DNA from: Vitreoscilla sp.
GTDB lineage: Bacteria > Pseudomonadota > Gammaproteobacteria > Burkholderiales > Burkholderiaceae_C
DNA length: 44,500 bases
Assembly (NCBI GenBank): GCA_018780145.1
Contig: JADMKA010000030.1
Span: 1 to 44,500 of the forward strand
Reading direction: 5' to 3'
Under the pieces are notes generated by a model that did no database searches, was not told where the DNA came from, and was given only the letters and a program-made list of their open reading frames with translations. Every line of letters begins with the position of its first letter. Position 1 is the first letter of the stretch. Positions 9,184 through 17,289 of this stretch are shown one piece after another. The position numbers and the translations under genes were made by a program.

Positions 9184-9854
9184 GGGCGCGACCCGGCTCC
9201 GGTCAATGCGGCGAGGTCGACGACCCGCACCGGGGCCGAGCGCAGCGGGATGTGGCTGGTCAGCAGCACCGCGCCCCCGCGTGCCGCATGCTCGATCAAC
9301 CAGCCGTCGAACAGCGCCAGGCCCTCGGCGTCGAGCGCCTCCTGGGGCTCGTCGAGCAGCCAGGTGCAAGCCTCGTCGTCCAGCATCAGCCGGGCCAGCG
9401 CGGCCTTGCGGCGTTGGCCCTGGGACAGCGAGCCGACCAGCGCGTCGATCTTGCCGGCCAGGCCCCAGCGCGCCAGCGCGCTCTGCGCGCGCGCCCGCGG
9501 CACGGGCTCGCCCGCCAGGCCGGACAGGAAGGCGAGTGCCTCGCCGACCCGCAGCTCGCTCTTCAGGGCGTTGGTGTGGCCCAGGTAGCGCAGCCGGCCG
9601 CGCTGCACCGGCGACAGCGCATGCACCGGTGCGCCCTGGTAGTGAACCTCGCCGTCGTCGGGCCGGGCCAGGCCTGCCAGCACACGCAGCAGGCTGGTCT
9701 TGCCGCTGCCATTGGGGCCCCGCAGCCAGACGGCGCCGCCGGCCTCCAGGGTCAGGTCGAATCCGCTGAACAGGCGCCGCCCGCCACGCCGGCAGGCCAG
9801 GCGCGTGGCCTGCAGCAGGGCGGTGGGGGCAGGGCGGGCCGGTTCAGAAGTCAA
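9180..9854 (-). CDS. ccmA: Haem exporter ATPase CcmA
   Basis: A 224-residue ABC ATPase with Walker A GPNGSGKT (46-53), signature LSQGQ (about 143-147), Walker B TWLLDEP (164-170) and a switch histidine in LLTSHIPL. The WLLDEP..ALD.EG pattern is typical of CcmA. The best start is TTG at 9854, inside the last codons of the upstream beta-barrel gene (an 11-base overlap), which fits translational coupling; no in-frame ATG precedes the nucleotide-binding fold in a sensible place. ATP hydrolysis drives release of holo-CcmE. Confidence 0.93.
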   Translation of the reverse strand: MTSEPARPAPTALLQATRLACRRGGRRLFSGFDLTLEAGGAVWLRGPNGSGKTSLLRVLAGLARPDDGEVHYQGAPVHALSPVQRGRLRYLGHTNALKSELRVGEALAFLSGLAGEPVPRARAQSALARWGLAGKIDALVGSLSQGQRRKAALARLMLDDEACTWLLDEPQEALDAEGLALFDGWLIEHAARGGAVLLTSHIPLRSAPVRVVDLAALTGAGSRP

Positions 9855-12042
9855 GTCGATACCCCAGCGAGTAGTACAGGCGGACCGAATTCTCGTTCTG
9901 CGTCGGGCTGCGGCTGTGGCTGGCTTCGAGGTTGAAATCCGACTCCAGAACCCACTTCTCGCCGCCCCGCCAAGTCAGGCGCAGGCCGGGCGCCCAACGC
10001 GAGGTCTGCAAGCCGCTGGGCCCGTTCTGCTGGTAGAAGCGCAACGAGGGCTCGACCTGCCAGCGCTCGGCCAGCACCGACAGGTTGTTGTACGAGGCCA
10101 GCCAGCCAGTGTACGTCGGGCCCCGCACGGCGGTCACGTTGAAGACGTGGGTATCGCGCTCGGAGTAGAGGTTGCTGCCGATGGCCTGCACGCCGGCCGA
10201 CCACAGGTTGCCGGTGGCCGGGATGCCATCGGGCAGGATGCCCGGCACCGGCGCGATGGCACCGATGTTGGTCAGGCGCAGGTCGGCGCCGACCTGCCAC
10301 TGGGTGTTCAGCGGCGTGGTCACGCCCAGCAGGCCCTGGGTGGCATAGGCCGTGGTGTCGGCGACCTGCTGGCGCAGCAGGTCGATGGGCTTGAGGGCCA
10401 GCAGGTCGGTCAGCTTGCGCGGCAGCACGGTCAGCAGCGGGTCCGGGAAGAACAGCGCGTTGCCCAGCATCAGCATGGGCGTGGCGCGGCGGTCCAGCAG
10501 CAGGTTGACGGTGGTGTTGTCGGCCGAGGTCCAGGTGCCCTGCACCGAGCCGATGTTGACCCCCTGCAGCGTCAGGTCGTACTCGAACTGCGTGAACACC
10601 GAGATGCCGGGCTCGACGTAGCGGACATCGCCGCCCAGCGCGCGGCGATCCACCTCGCCGTCGATCATCTGCTGGATCAGGTAGGTGTTGGCGCCCAGGC
10701 CGGGCGCCAGCGACTCGGCGTCGAGCGAGAAGCCGTAGAAATGCCGCTTCGTGTCGAGCAGCTTGTCGGTCGGCAGGCCCGCCACGGCGCTGAGCTTCCA
10801 CTTGGGCTGGAAGGCCCAGCCGAGCTGCACGCCGTCGAAGCGGCCCAGCACGCCGCCACCCAGGCCGGACTGGCGGCCAACGCGCGCCGACAGGCCGGGC
10901 CGGGTTTCCTTCCAGTCCACATAGAGCGCCGAGAGCTTGTTCTCCTCGGCCTGGCCGGGCATCTGGTTGACGGTGAAGCTGTCGCGGAAGACGAAGCGCA
11001 GGTCACGCTCCGCGTCCTTCGAGCGCCAGTTCAGGTCGACGCTGGACAGCAGCTGCTTCTGGTCGATGCCGGCCAGGGTCTGGTCGGAGATGACCACCGG
11101 CAGCTGGCCTTCCAGCGGCGTGTCCTTCAGCTGCGTCTGGACCTTGGAGTTGCCGCCGTAGTAGTACTGCGAGATGCCGCCGACCAGCATCGTGGTGCCC
11201 TGGCGCGCGGGCTCGGCGGAGGGCGCTGCCGAGCCGGCGGCCGCGCCCTCCGCCCGTGGCAGGCCGGCCAGCGTGACGCGGGCTTGGTCGGCGTCCGGGC
11301 CCTCGGGATAGAGCTTCAGGAACAGCTCGAACTCGCTGCGGGCGCCCGCCACGTCGCCTTGCGCCATCCGGGCCTGGCCCACCAGCGCCTGGGCCTCGCG
11401 GGTGTGTGGGTTGGGCGGCAGGTTCAGCGCCTCGTTGAGCGTCTCGACGGCCAGTGCGGCCTGGCCCTTGTCCAGCGCCGCACGCGCCTGGGCCAGCAAC
11501 TCGGCGCCGCGAGCATCCACCTGCGCGTCGCCACCGGCCGGGGCAGTGGGTGGCGGCGCCGGGGCACGCGGCGCCGTCTTCGCGGCGGGCGCCGAGAACA
11601 TCTTCGGCCCCTGGCCCTCCAGCACGATCTCGATGCTGCGCCGGTCGCCGCCGCTGCGCACCTTGAAGCGCGTCGGCGGGTCCAGGCGCACGATCAGGCG
11701 GCGGTCGTTCTCGCCGCTGCCGCCGCCCTCTTCGCTGATGCTGACGCGGGGGATGCCGTCGCCGCCGACCTGGCGGCGCTCACCGTCGATGAAGTTCGGC
11801 TTGTCGCGGCTGGGTACCACGTCGTAGACGATCTGCACCAGGTCGTTGGAGCTCGCCGCCACCGAGCGCCGGTACTGCACCGGCACGGTGAAGCGCACCT
11901 GGACGATGGCGTTGTCGCCCTCGCGGCGCAGCTCCACCTCCTCGATCACCTGCGCCTGCGCGAGGCCGGCGGCACACAGCAGCGCCAGCGGCGCGAGTCG
12001 GACATGGGGCGCGACGGGCCGCCCGAACAGCTGGTTCTTCAA
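9844..12042 (-). CDS. AMIN/TPR outer-membrane beta-barrel protein
   Basis: A 732-residue exported protein of no recognised named family. Order: signal peptide (about 1-30, LLCAAGLAQA), an AMIN-like beta domain (about 32-145, with VEEVEL..EGDNAIVQVRF and DRRLIVRLDPPTRF), a Pro/Ala linker, TPR-type helices (about 180-260), then about 450 residues of alternating amphipathic strands ending YYSLGYRLDF. The terminal phenylalanine is the usual BAM recognition signature of outer-membrane barrels. The start is TTG at 12042 with GAGAGGG about 8 bases upstream. It lies between the 41-haem cytochrome gene and ccmA. By position it may be the porin or docking partner that carries the cytochromes to or across the outer membrane, like MtrB/PioB, but it lacks the N-terminal CXXC of MtrB and I see no clear relationship to it. 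Confidence 0.75.
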   Translation of the reverse strand: MKNQLFGRPVAPHVRLAPLALLCAAGLAQAQVIEEVELRREGDNAIVQVRFTVPVQYRRSVAASSNDLVQIVYDVVPSRDKPNFIDGERRQVGGDGIPRVSISEEGGGSGENDRRLIVRLDPPTRFKVRSGGDRRSIEIVLEGQGPKMFSAPAAKTAPRAPAPPPTAPAGGDAQVDARGAELLAQARAALDKGQAALAVETLNEALNLPPNPHTREAQALVGQARMAQGDVAGARSEFELFLKLYPEGPDADQARVTLAGLPRAEGAAAGSAAPSAEPARQGTTMLVGGISQYYYGGNSKVQTQLKDTPLEGQLPVVISDQTLAGIDQKQLLSSVDLNWRSKDAERDLRFVFRDSFTVNQMPGQAEENKLSALYVDWKETRPGLSARVGRQSGLGGGVLGRFDGVQLGWAFQPKWKLSAVAGLPTDKLLDTKRHFYGFSLDAESLAPGLGANTYLIQQMIDGEVDRRALGGDVRYVEPGISVFTQFEYDLTLQGVNIGSVQGTWTSADNTTVNLLLDRRATPMLMLGNALFFPDPLLTVLPRKLTDLLALKPIDLLRQQVADTTAYATQGLLGVTTPLNTQWQVGADLRLTNIGAIAPVPGILPDGIPATGNLWSAGVQAIGSNLYSERDTHVFNVTAVRGPTYTGWLASYNNLSVLAERWQVEPSLRFYQQNGPSGLQTSRWAPGLRLTWRGGEKWVLESDFNLEASHSRSPTQNENSVRLYYSLGYRLDF

Positions 12043-12054
12043 AGTGGGTCCCTC

Positions 12055-15000
12055 TCAATCCCATTCCACATACGTCTGGCCCTTGTTGCCCAGCGGCCGG
12101 TGGCAACCGGATTCCGAGCAATCCAGGGGCGTCTTGCCTTTGGCCTCGTGGGTCAGCGACTCTCGTTCCATGTCACCCAGGTAGCGGGTGCCTGTGGCAT
12201 GGCAGCCCTTGCACCAGCCGGCCCCGCCGCCCAGGCTGCCGTTGTGGTTCATCCGCATCGAGGACCAGCTGGTGGTCGTCGTGTGGCAGGCCTTGCAGTC
12301 CATCGCCGAGCCGTTGAGCAGCTGGGTGTTCTCGGGGATGTGGTTGGTGGGCTTGGCGTCCAGCCCCTGGCTGGTGTAGGTCGGGATGTGGCAGGTCTTG
12401 CAGGCCTGCGAAGTCAATGCCGCGTGGTTGGTCGTCACCGCCGTGTCCCAGCCTGCCTGCGACTTGTGGCAGCCGTCGCACTTCAGCGTGGCCACCTGGA
12501 TCGGGATGTGGTTGGCCGGCTTGCCCTTGGCCGTCACGTTGTTGTGGCAGGTGTCGCAGGTGCCCGAGCCGACCTGGTTGTTCGGCGCGTGCTTGTAGAC
12601 CACGTTGCTCCAGTCGCTGGTCGACTTGTGGCAAGACTCACAGGTGGTGGCCCCGGTGTGGATGGGGTCCGCGGGCTTGCCGCGTGCGGCCAGGTAGCTG
12701 CCGGTGTGGCAGGTGGCGCACTGCGTGCTGATGCTGAAGTAGGCGTGCACGCGCCCCGGGTTCCAGCTGGTGTAGCCGCTCTTGTGGCAGGCGTCGCAGT
12801 TGGCGGTGGCGGTGACCGCCACCAGCGCATACGGGACATGGTTGCCCGGCTTGCCATCGGCAGGCGGGTAGGTGCCGGTGTGGCACGACGCGCACTGCGC
12901 GGTGACCACCACCTGGGTGTGGTTCCACTTGGTCGGCTTCCAGGCCGTCACGCTGTGGCAGGCATAGCAGTTCGTCGTGCCCACCGGGATGTGGTTGGTG
13001 GGCTTGCCAGGTGCGGTGCTGCCGTTGTGGCAGCTGGCGCAGTTGGTGCTCTGGTTGAACTTGCTGTGGTCGACCTTGTTGGTGTCCCAGCTGGCCGTGT
13101 TGTGGCAGCTCTCGCAGGTGGTGGCGCCCACGTGGATCGCGTCGGCCGGCTTGCCGCGGGCGGCCAGGTAGCTGCCGGTGTGGCAGGTGGCGCACAGCGA
13201 GCTGACGCTGAAGTAGGCGTGGTAGCGGCCCGGGTTCCAGGAGGCGTAGCCGGCCTTGTGGCAGGCGTCGCAGTTGGCACTGGCCGACGGCGGGATCAAG
13301 GCATACGGAATGTGGTTGGCGGGTTTGCCATCCGCCGGCGGGTAGGTGCCGGTGTGGCAGGACGCGCACTTCGCGGTGACCACCACCTGGGTGTGGTTCC
13401 ACTTGGTCGGCTTCCAGGCTGTCACGCCATGGCAGGCGTAGCAATTGGTCAGGCCCACCGGGATGTGGGTGGCGGGCTTGCCGGGCGCGCTGCTGCCGTT
13501 GTGGCAGCTGGCGCAGTTGGTGGTCTGGTTGAACTTGCTGTGGTCCACGTTGTTGGTGTTCCACGAGCCGGTGGTGTGGCAGTTCTCGCAGGTGGTCACG
13601 CCGGCATGGGTGCTGTCGGCCGGCTTGCCGCGCGCGCCCAGGTAGCTGCCGGTGTGGCAGGTGGCGCACTGCGAACTGACCGTGTAGTTGGCGTGGTAGG
13701 TGCCCGCGTCCCAGCTGTTGAACCCGGCCTTGTGGCAGGCGTCGCAGTTGGCGTTCGACGAGCCCCCGATCAAGGTGTAGGGGATGTGGTTGGCGGGTTT
13801 GCCATCGGCGGGCGGGTAGGTGCCGGTGTGGCACGAGGCGCACTGTGCGGTGACCACCACCTGGGTGTGGTTCCACTTGGTCGGCTTCCAGGACGCCACG
13901 CCATGGCAGGCGTAGCAATTGGTGGTGCCCACCGGCATGTGGGTGGCGGGCTTGCCGGGTGCGCTGCTGCCGTTGTGGCAGCTGGCGCAGTTGGTGGTCT
14001 GGTTGTATTTGCTGTGGTCCACGTTGCTGGTGTTCCACGAGCCGGTGGTGTGGCAGTTCTCGCAGGTGGTCACACCGGCATGGGTGCTGTCGGCTGGTTT
14101 GCCGCGCGCGCCCAGGTAGCTGCCGGTGTGGCAGGTGGCGCATTGGGTGCTGGTCGAGAAGTTGGCGTGGTACCTGCCCGGGTCCCAGTTGCTGAAACCC
14201 GCCTTGTGGCAGGCGTCGCAGTTGGCATTGGCGGAGTTGGCCAGCTGCGCGTAGGGGATGTGGTTGCCCGGCTTGCCGTCGGCCGGCGGGTAGCTGCCGG
14301 TGTGGCATGCCGAGCACTGCGCGGTGACGCGCACCTGGGTGTGGTTCCACTTGCTCGGTTTCCACGCGTTCACGCCGTGGCAGGCGTAGCAGTTGGTCGC
14401 GCCGACGGGCATGTGGGTGGCGGGTTTGCCGGGTGCGGCGTTGCCGTTGTGGCAACTGGCGCAGTTGGTCGTCTGGTTGAAGCTCGCATGGTCCACCTGC
14501 GCGCCACCCCAACCGCCGGTGTTGTGGCAGTTCTCGCAGGCGGTGACGCCAGCGTGGGTGCTGTCGGCCGGTTTGCCGCGCGCGGCCAGGTAGCTGCCGG
14601 TGTGGCAGGTGGCGCACTGCGTGCTGGTGTTGAAGTTGCCGTGGAAGCGGCCGGTCGTCCAGGTCGAGTAGCCACCCCGGTGGCAGGCATCGCAGTTGGC
14701 ACCGGAGCTGACCGCCACCTGGGCGTAGGGGATGTGGTTGCCGGGCTTGCCGTCGGCGGGCGGGTAGGTGCCGGTGTGGCAGGCTGCGCACTGCGCGGTG
14801 ACCACCACCTGCGTGTGGTTCCAGCGTGTCGATTTCCAGGTGAACGTGCTGTGGCAAGCCGCGCAGTTGGTGGCAGCCACGGGCATGTGGGTGGCCGGCT
14901 TGCCGGTGGCCTGGCTGCCGTTGTGGCAGGTGCCGCAGGTGGTGTTCTGGTCGAAGCCGCTGTGGTCGAAGCCGATGGCCGGCGTCCAGCCGTTCGCGGT

Positions 15001-15468
15001 GTGGCAGGTGTCGCAACTGGCGGTGGTGGCCAGGTGGTCGCGCGTCTTGCCGGCGGCGATGCTGCCGTTGTGGCAGCTCTGGCAGGTGCCTGGCGAGACG
15101 GTGGCGTGGCTGAAGCGCGCCCCGGCGAAGCGGCGGGTGTCGTGGCAGGAATCGCAGCTGGCCTGCGTGGGCACGTGCTGGGCCGGCATCACCGTGTTGT
15201 TGCGGGCCAGCCGGGCGCCAGCGCTGTGGCAACTGGCGCAATCCTTCGGCGTGCCCTTGAAGACGCCGTTCACGTGGCAGGACTCGCAGCGCTCGTTGCT
15301 GTGGGCACCGGTCAAGGCGTAGCCGGTGGAGACGTGGTCGAAGGCCTTCGGCGCCGCCGCGCCCGAGGTTGCCTGGGCGAAGGCCGGCAGCGAGATCAAC
15401 AGGGTGAGCAACAGGCCCAGGGCCAGGCCCCACAGCACCGAGCCGGTGACGACGAGCGAGCGCTTCAT
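12055..15468 (-). CDS. Giant multihaem c-type cytochrome (41 haem motifs)
   Basis: A 1137-residue secreted cytochrome. The start at 15468 overlaps the upstream cytochrome stop by ATGA and begins a signal peptide (residues 1-32, ending PAFAQA). By direct count it has 40 CXXCH motifs plus one CX4CH near the C-terminus (CSESGCH), so up to 41 haems, about one per 28 residues. Residues about 202-996 consist of tandem blocks of 158 residues with six haems each, in the order CYACH, CASCH (TGTYPPADGKP), CDACH, CATCH (TGSYLAARGKPAD), CENCH, CASCH (NGSSAPGKPATH). Extra His residues after conserved GKP.(N/T)H turns may be distal ligands. It belongs to the broad cytochrome c3/c7-like multihaem group; the arrangement suggests a long linear haem wire. 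There is no lipobox and no obvious membrane anchor after the signal. Confidence 0.93.
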   Translation of the reverse strand: MKRSLVVTGSVLWGLALGLLLTLLISLPAFAQATSGAAAPKAFDHVSTGYALTGAHSNERCESCHVNGVFKGTPKDCASCHSAGARLARNNTVMPAQHVPTQASCDSCHDTRRFAGARFSHATVSPGTCQSCHNGSIAAGKTRDHLATTASCDTCHTANGWTPAIGFDHSGFDQNTTCGTCHNGSQATGKPATHMPVAATNCAACHSTFTWKSTRWNHTQVVVTAQCAACHTGTYPPADGKPGNHIPYAQVAVSSGANCDACHRGGYSTWTTGRFHGNFNTSTQCATCHTGSYLAARGKPADSTHAGVTACENCHNTGGWGGAQVDHASFNQTTNCASCHNGNAAPGKPATHMPVGATNCYACHGVNAWKPSKWNHTQVRVTAQCSACHTGSYPPADGKPGNHIPYAQLANSANANCDACHKAGFSNWDPGRYHANFSTSTQCATCHTGSYLGARGKPADSTHAGVTTCENCHTTGSWNTSNVDHSKYNQTTNCASCHNGSSAPGKPATHMPVGTTNCYACHGVASWKPTKWNHTQVVVTAQCASCHTGTYPPADGKPANHIPYTLIGGSSNANCDACHKAGFNSWDAGTYHANYTVSSQCATCHTGSYLGARGKPADSTHAGVTTCENCHTTGSWNTNNVDHSKFNQTTNCASCHNGSSAPGKPATHIPVGLTNCYACHGVTAWKPTKWNHTQVVVTAKCASCHTGTYPPADGKPANHIPYALIPPSASANCDACHKAGYASWNPGRYHAYFSVSSLCATCHTGSYLAARGKPADAIHVGATTCESCHNTASWDTNKVDHSKFNQSTNCASCHNGSTAPGKPTNHIPVGTTNCYACHSVTAWKPTKWNHTQVVVTAQCASCHTGTYPPADGKPGNHVPYALVAVTATANCDACHKSGYTSWNPGRVHAYFSISTQCATCHTGSYLAARGKPADPIHTGATTCESCHKSTSDWSNVVYKHAPNNQVGSGTCDTCHNNVTAKGKPANHIPIQVATLKCDGCHKSQAGWDTAVTTNHAALTSQACKTCHIPTYTSQGLDAKPTNHIPENTQLLNGSAMDCKACHTTTTSWSSMRMNHNGSLGGGAGWCKGCHATGTRYLGDMERESLTHEAKGKTPLDCSESGCHRPLGNKGQTYVEWD
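12481..14865 (-). repeat. Five 474-bp tandem repeats inside the giant cytochrome gene
   Basis: The first cysteine codon of equivalent haem motifs falls at 14865, 14391, 13917, 13443 and 12969: four successive intervals of exactly 474 bp (158 codons). The next equivalent motif is at 12480 (489 bp), so the fifth unit has diverged. Third-base identity is high between the central units, which points to recent duplication or gene conversion. Each unit encodes six haem sites. Confidence 0.95.
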
Positions 15469-17285
15469 GGCGTGCCTCCAGGGGTGGCCGTGCCGCCCGT
15501 GCCGGGGCGGCGCGCGCGCAGTGATTTCCAATCGGTGACGACATGGCAGGTGTCGCAGCGTGAGCCGAACCCGCCGTCGTGGGCGTCGTCGCTGCGGTGG
15601 CAGGCGATGCACTCGCGGCCGACCGGGGCGATGGCCTTGCCGGCGGGCGCGGGCTGCCGGTGGCAGGCGGCGCAGGAGGCCCGAGCGTGCCCGCCCTCCA
15701 GCGGGTAGCGGGCCTGCCTGGCGTGGTCGTAGCGCACCAGGGCCCAGGCGCGCTGGTTGTGGCAGCTCTCGCAGGCGGTGCCGAGTGCGTCCTTGTGCTT
15801 GTCGTCCTTGCGGTGGCAGCCCACGCAGTCACGAGCCGCGTCGCGGTAGCGCGGCGTGGCATGGCAGGCGCTGCATTTCAGCGGGAGGTGCGCGCCGACG
15901 AGCGGGAACCGCGCCCGGGCGTGGTCGAAGCGTGGCGTGTCGCGCCAGCGCACATCGGTGTGGCAGGACTCGCAACGCTCGCCGAGTTGCGCCTCGTGCT
16001 TGTCGTCCTTCTTGTGGCAGCCGATGCAGTCGCGCGGCGTGTCGCGGTAGTGCTTCAGGTCGGCGTGGCAGGATTTGCACGTGACCGCCTGCACCGCATG
16101 CCCGCCGCGCAGCGCGAAGCGGGTCACTTCGTGGTCGAAGCGAGGGATCTTCCAGGTTCTTTCACCATGGCAGGCACCGCAACCCTCGCCCAGGTTGCGC
16201 TCATGCTTGTCGTCGGCGCGGTGGCACCCAATGCACGTGCTGGGCGCGTCCCGGTAGCTGGTGGTCTTGTGGCAGGCCTTGCAGTCGGCATCGGCATGCT
16301 TGCCCAGCAGCGGGAAGCGGCTGCGGTCGTGGTCGAAGCGTGCGGTTTCCTTCCAGCTCGATTCCTGGTGGCAAGCCTGGCACTCGGTGCCCAGGCTGCC
16401 CTTGTGCTTGTCGTCCTTCTTGTGGCAAGACAGGCAATCGTTGCCCAGCTTGTCGCGGTAGAGCGCATTCGGCACGGTGCCGGTGTGGCAGTTGTCGCAC
16501 TTCACCGCCCGGTGCTTGCCGCGCAACAGGTAGCGCGTATCGGTGTCGTGGTTGAAGCTGATGCCGCGCCAGGATTTGGCGTCGTGGCAGCTCTCGCACT
16601 TGTCGCCATAGCGGCCCTTGTGGCCCTTGTCGCGGTCGTCGGTGCGGTGGCAGCCGACGCAGGTGCCCGGGGCATCCGCATAGGCCTGGCCGTCGCGGTG
16701 GCAGTCGCGGCATTTGACGTCGACATGCTTGCCCTTGAGCGCGAATTTCGTGGTGTCGTGGTCGAACTTCGCCTCGGCCCAGCGGTTCTCGGTGTGGCAG
16801 TCGGCGCACTTGGGGCCGAGCGAGCCCTTGTGCACGTCGTCCTTGCGGTGGCAGGCGTTGCAGTCTTGCGGCGCCTCGGCCCAGCGCTTGCCGCTGGTGT
16901 GGCACTTGGCACAGTCCACCGGGGCGTGCGCGCCCTGCAGCGCCCAGTCGGTCTGCTTGTGGTCGAAGCTCTTCTTGTCCAGCGGGGCGATCTGCATCTC
17001 ACGCCCCTTGTGGTCGGTGTGGCAAGTCCTGCAGGCCTGCGGCTTCTGCCGGCCATGAAAGCCCGCCCGCGACTTGATGTCCTGGCCCACTTCCTTGTGG
17101 CACTCGGTGCAGCGGCCGTCCTGCGCGGCGCGGTCGAAGCGCACGTGACAGCTCGCGCACTGGTCCTCCACCTTCACGTGCCCTCGGATCACGGGGCCCG
17201 GCGAGAGGGCGGATTCCAGCCCCTGGGCGTGCAGGTGCGGTGCCACGAGCAGCAGCAGGCCGAGCAGGAGGAGCCGCCATGCCAT
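15465..17285 (-). CDS. Multihaem c-type cytochrome (24 haem motifs)
   Basis: A 606-residue secreted cytochrome. The start at 17285 yields a signal peptide (MAWRLLLLGLLLLVAPHLHAQ); it lies 4 bases after the membrane-protein stop. I count 24 CXXCH motifs. From about residue 110 the protein is built of 66-72-residue units with three haems each, recognisable by the pattern FDHD..(R/K)F.L.GKH..(V/A).C..CH, then Y.DAP..C.GCHR.DD.HKG.LG..C..CH....W. The DD.HK element after the second haem of each unit adds a His likely to serve as distal ligand. Spacing and style differ from the 41-haem partner, so the two are not recent duplicates. It is probably a periplasmic or surface electron conduit. The tail (last 20 residues) is Arg/Gly/Thr/Pro-rich and haem-free. 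Confidence 0.92.
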   Translation of the reverse strand: MAWRLLLLGLLLLVAPHLHAQGLESALSPGPVIRGHVKVEDQCASCHVRFDRAAQDGRCTECHKEVGQDIKSRAGFHGRQKPQACRTCHTDHKGREMQIAPLDKKSFDHKQTDWALQGAHAPVDCAKCHTSGKRWAEAPQDCNACHRKDDVHKGSLGPKCADCHTENRWAEAKFDHDTTKFALKGKHVDVKCRDCHRDGQAYADAPGTCVGCHRTDDRDKGHKGRYGDKCESCHDAKSWRGISFNHDTDTRYLLRGKHRAVKCDNCHTGTVPNALYRDKLGNDCLSCHKKDDKHKGSLGTECQACHQESSWKETARFDHDRSRFPLLGKHADADCKACHKTTSYRDAPSTCIGCHRADDKHERNLGEGCGACHGERTWKIPRFDHEVTRFALRGGHAVQAVTCKSCHADLKHYRDTPRDCIGCHKKDDKHEAQLGERCESCHTDVRWRDTPRFDHARARFPLVGAHLPLKCSACHATPRYRDAARDCVGCHRKDDKHKDALGTACESCHNQRAWALVRYDHARQARYPLEGGHARASCAACHRQPAPAGKAIAPVGRECIACHRSDDAHDGGFGSRCDTCHVVTDWKSLRARRPGTGGTATPGGTP

Positions 17286-17289
17286 TGCG

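Noticed and set aside
12481-14865. Regularly spaced repeats considered as a CRISPR array or satellite
   Set aside because: The unit is 474 bp, in frame, codes for conserved haem motifs and has no short repeat with unique spacers.
9700-15708. A 2002-codon open frame on the plus strand with repeated Gly/Val/Ala segments
   Set aside because: It is the antiparallel shadow of the multihaem and barrel genes: its repeats have the same 474-bp period, and the minus strand has signal peptides, haem motifs and coupled starts. High GC removes stops from the opposite strand.
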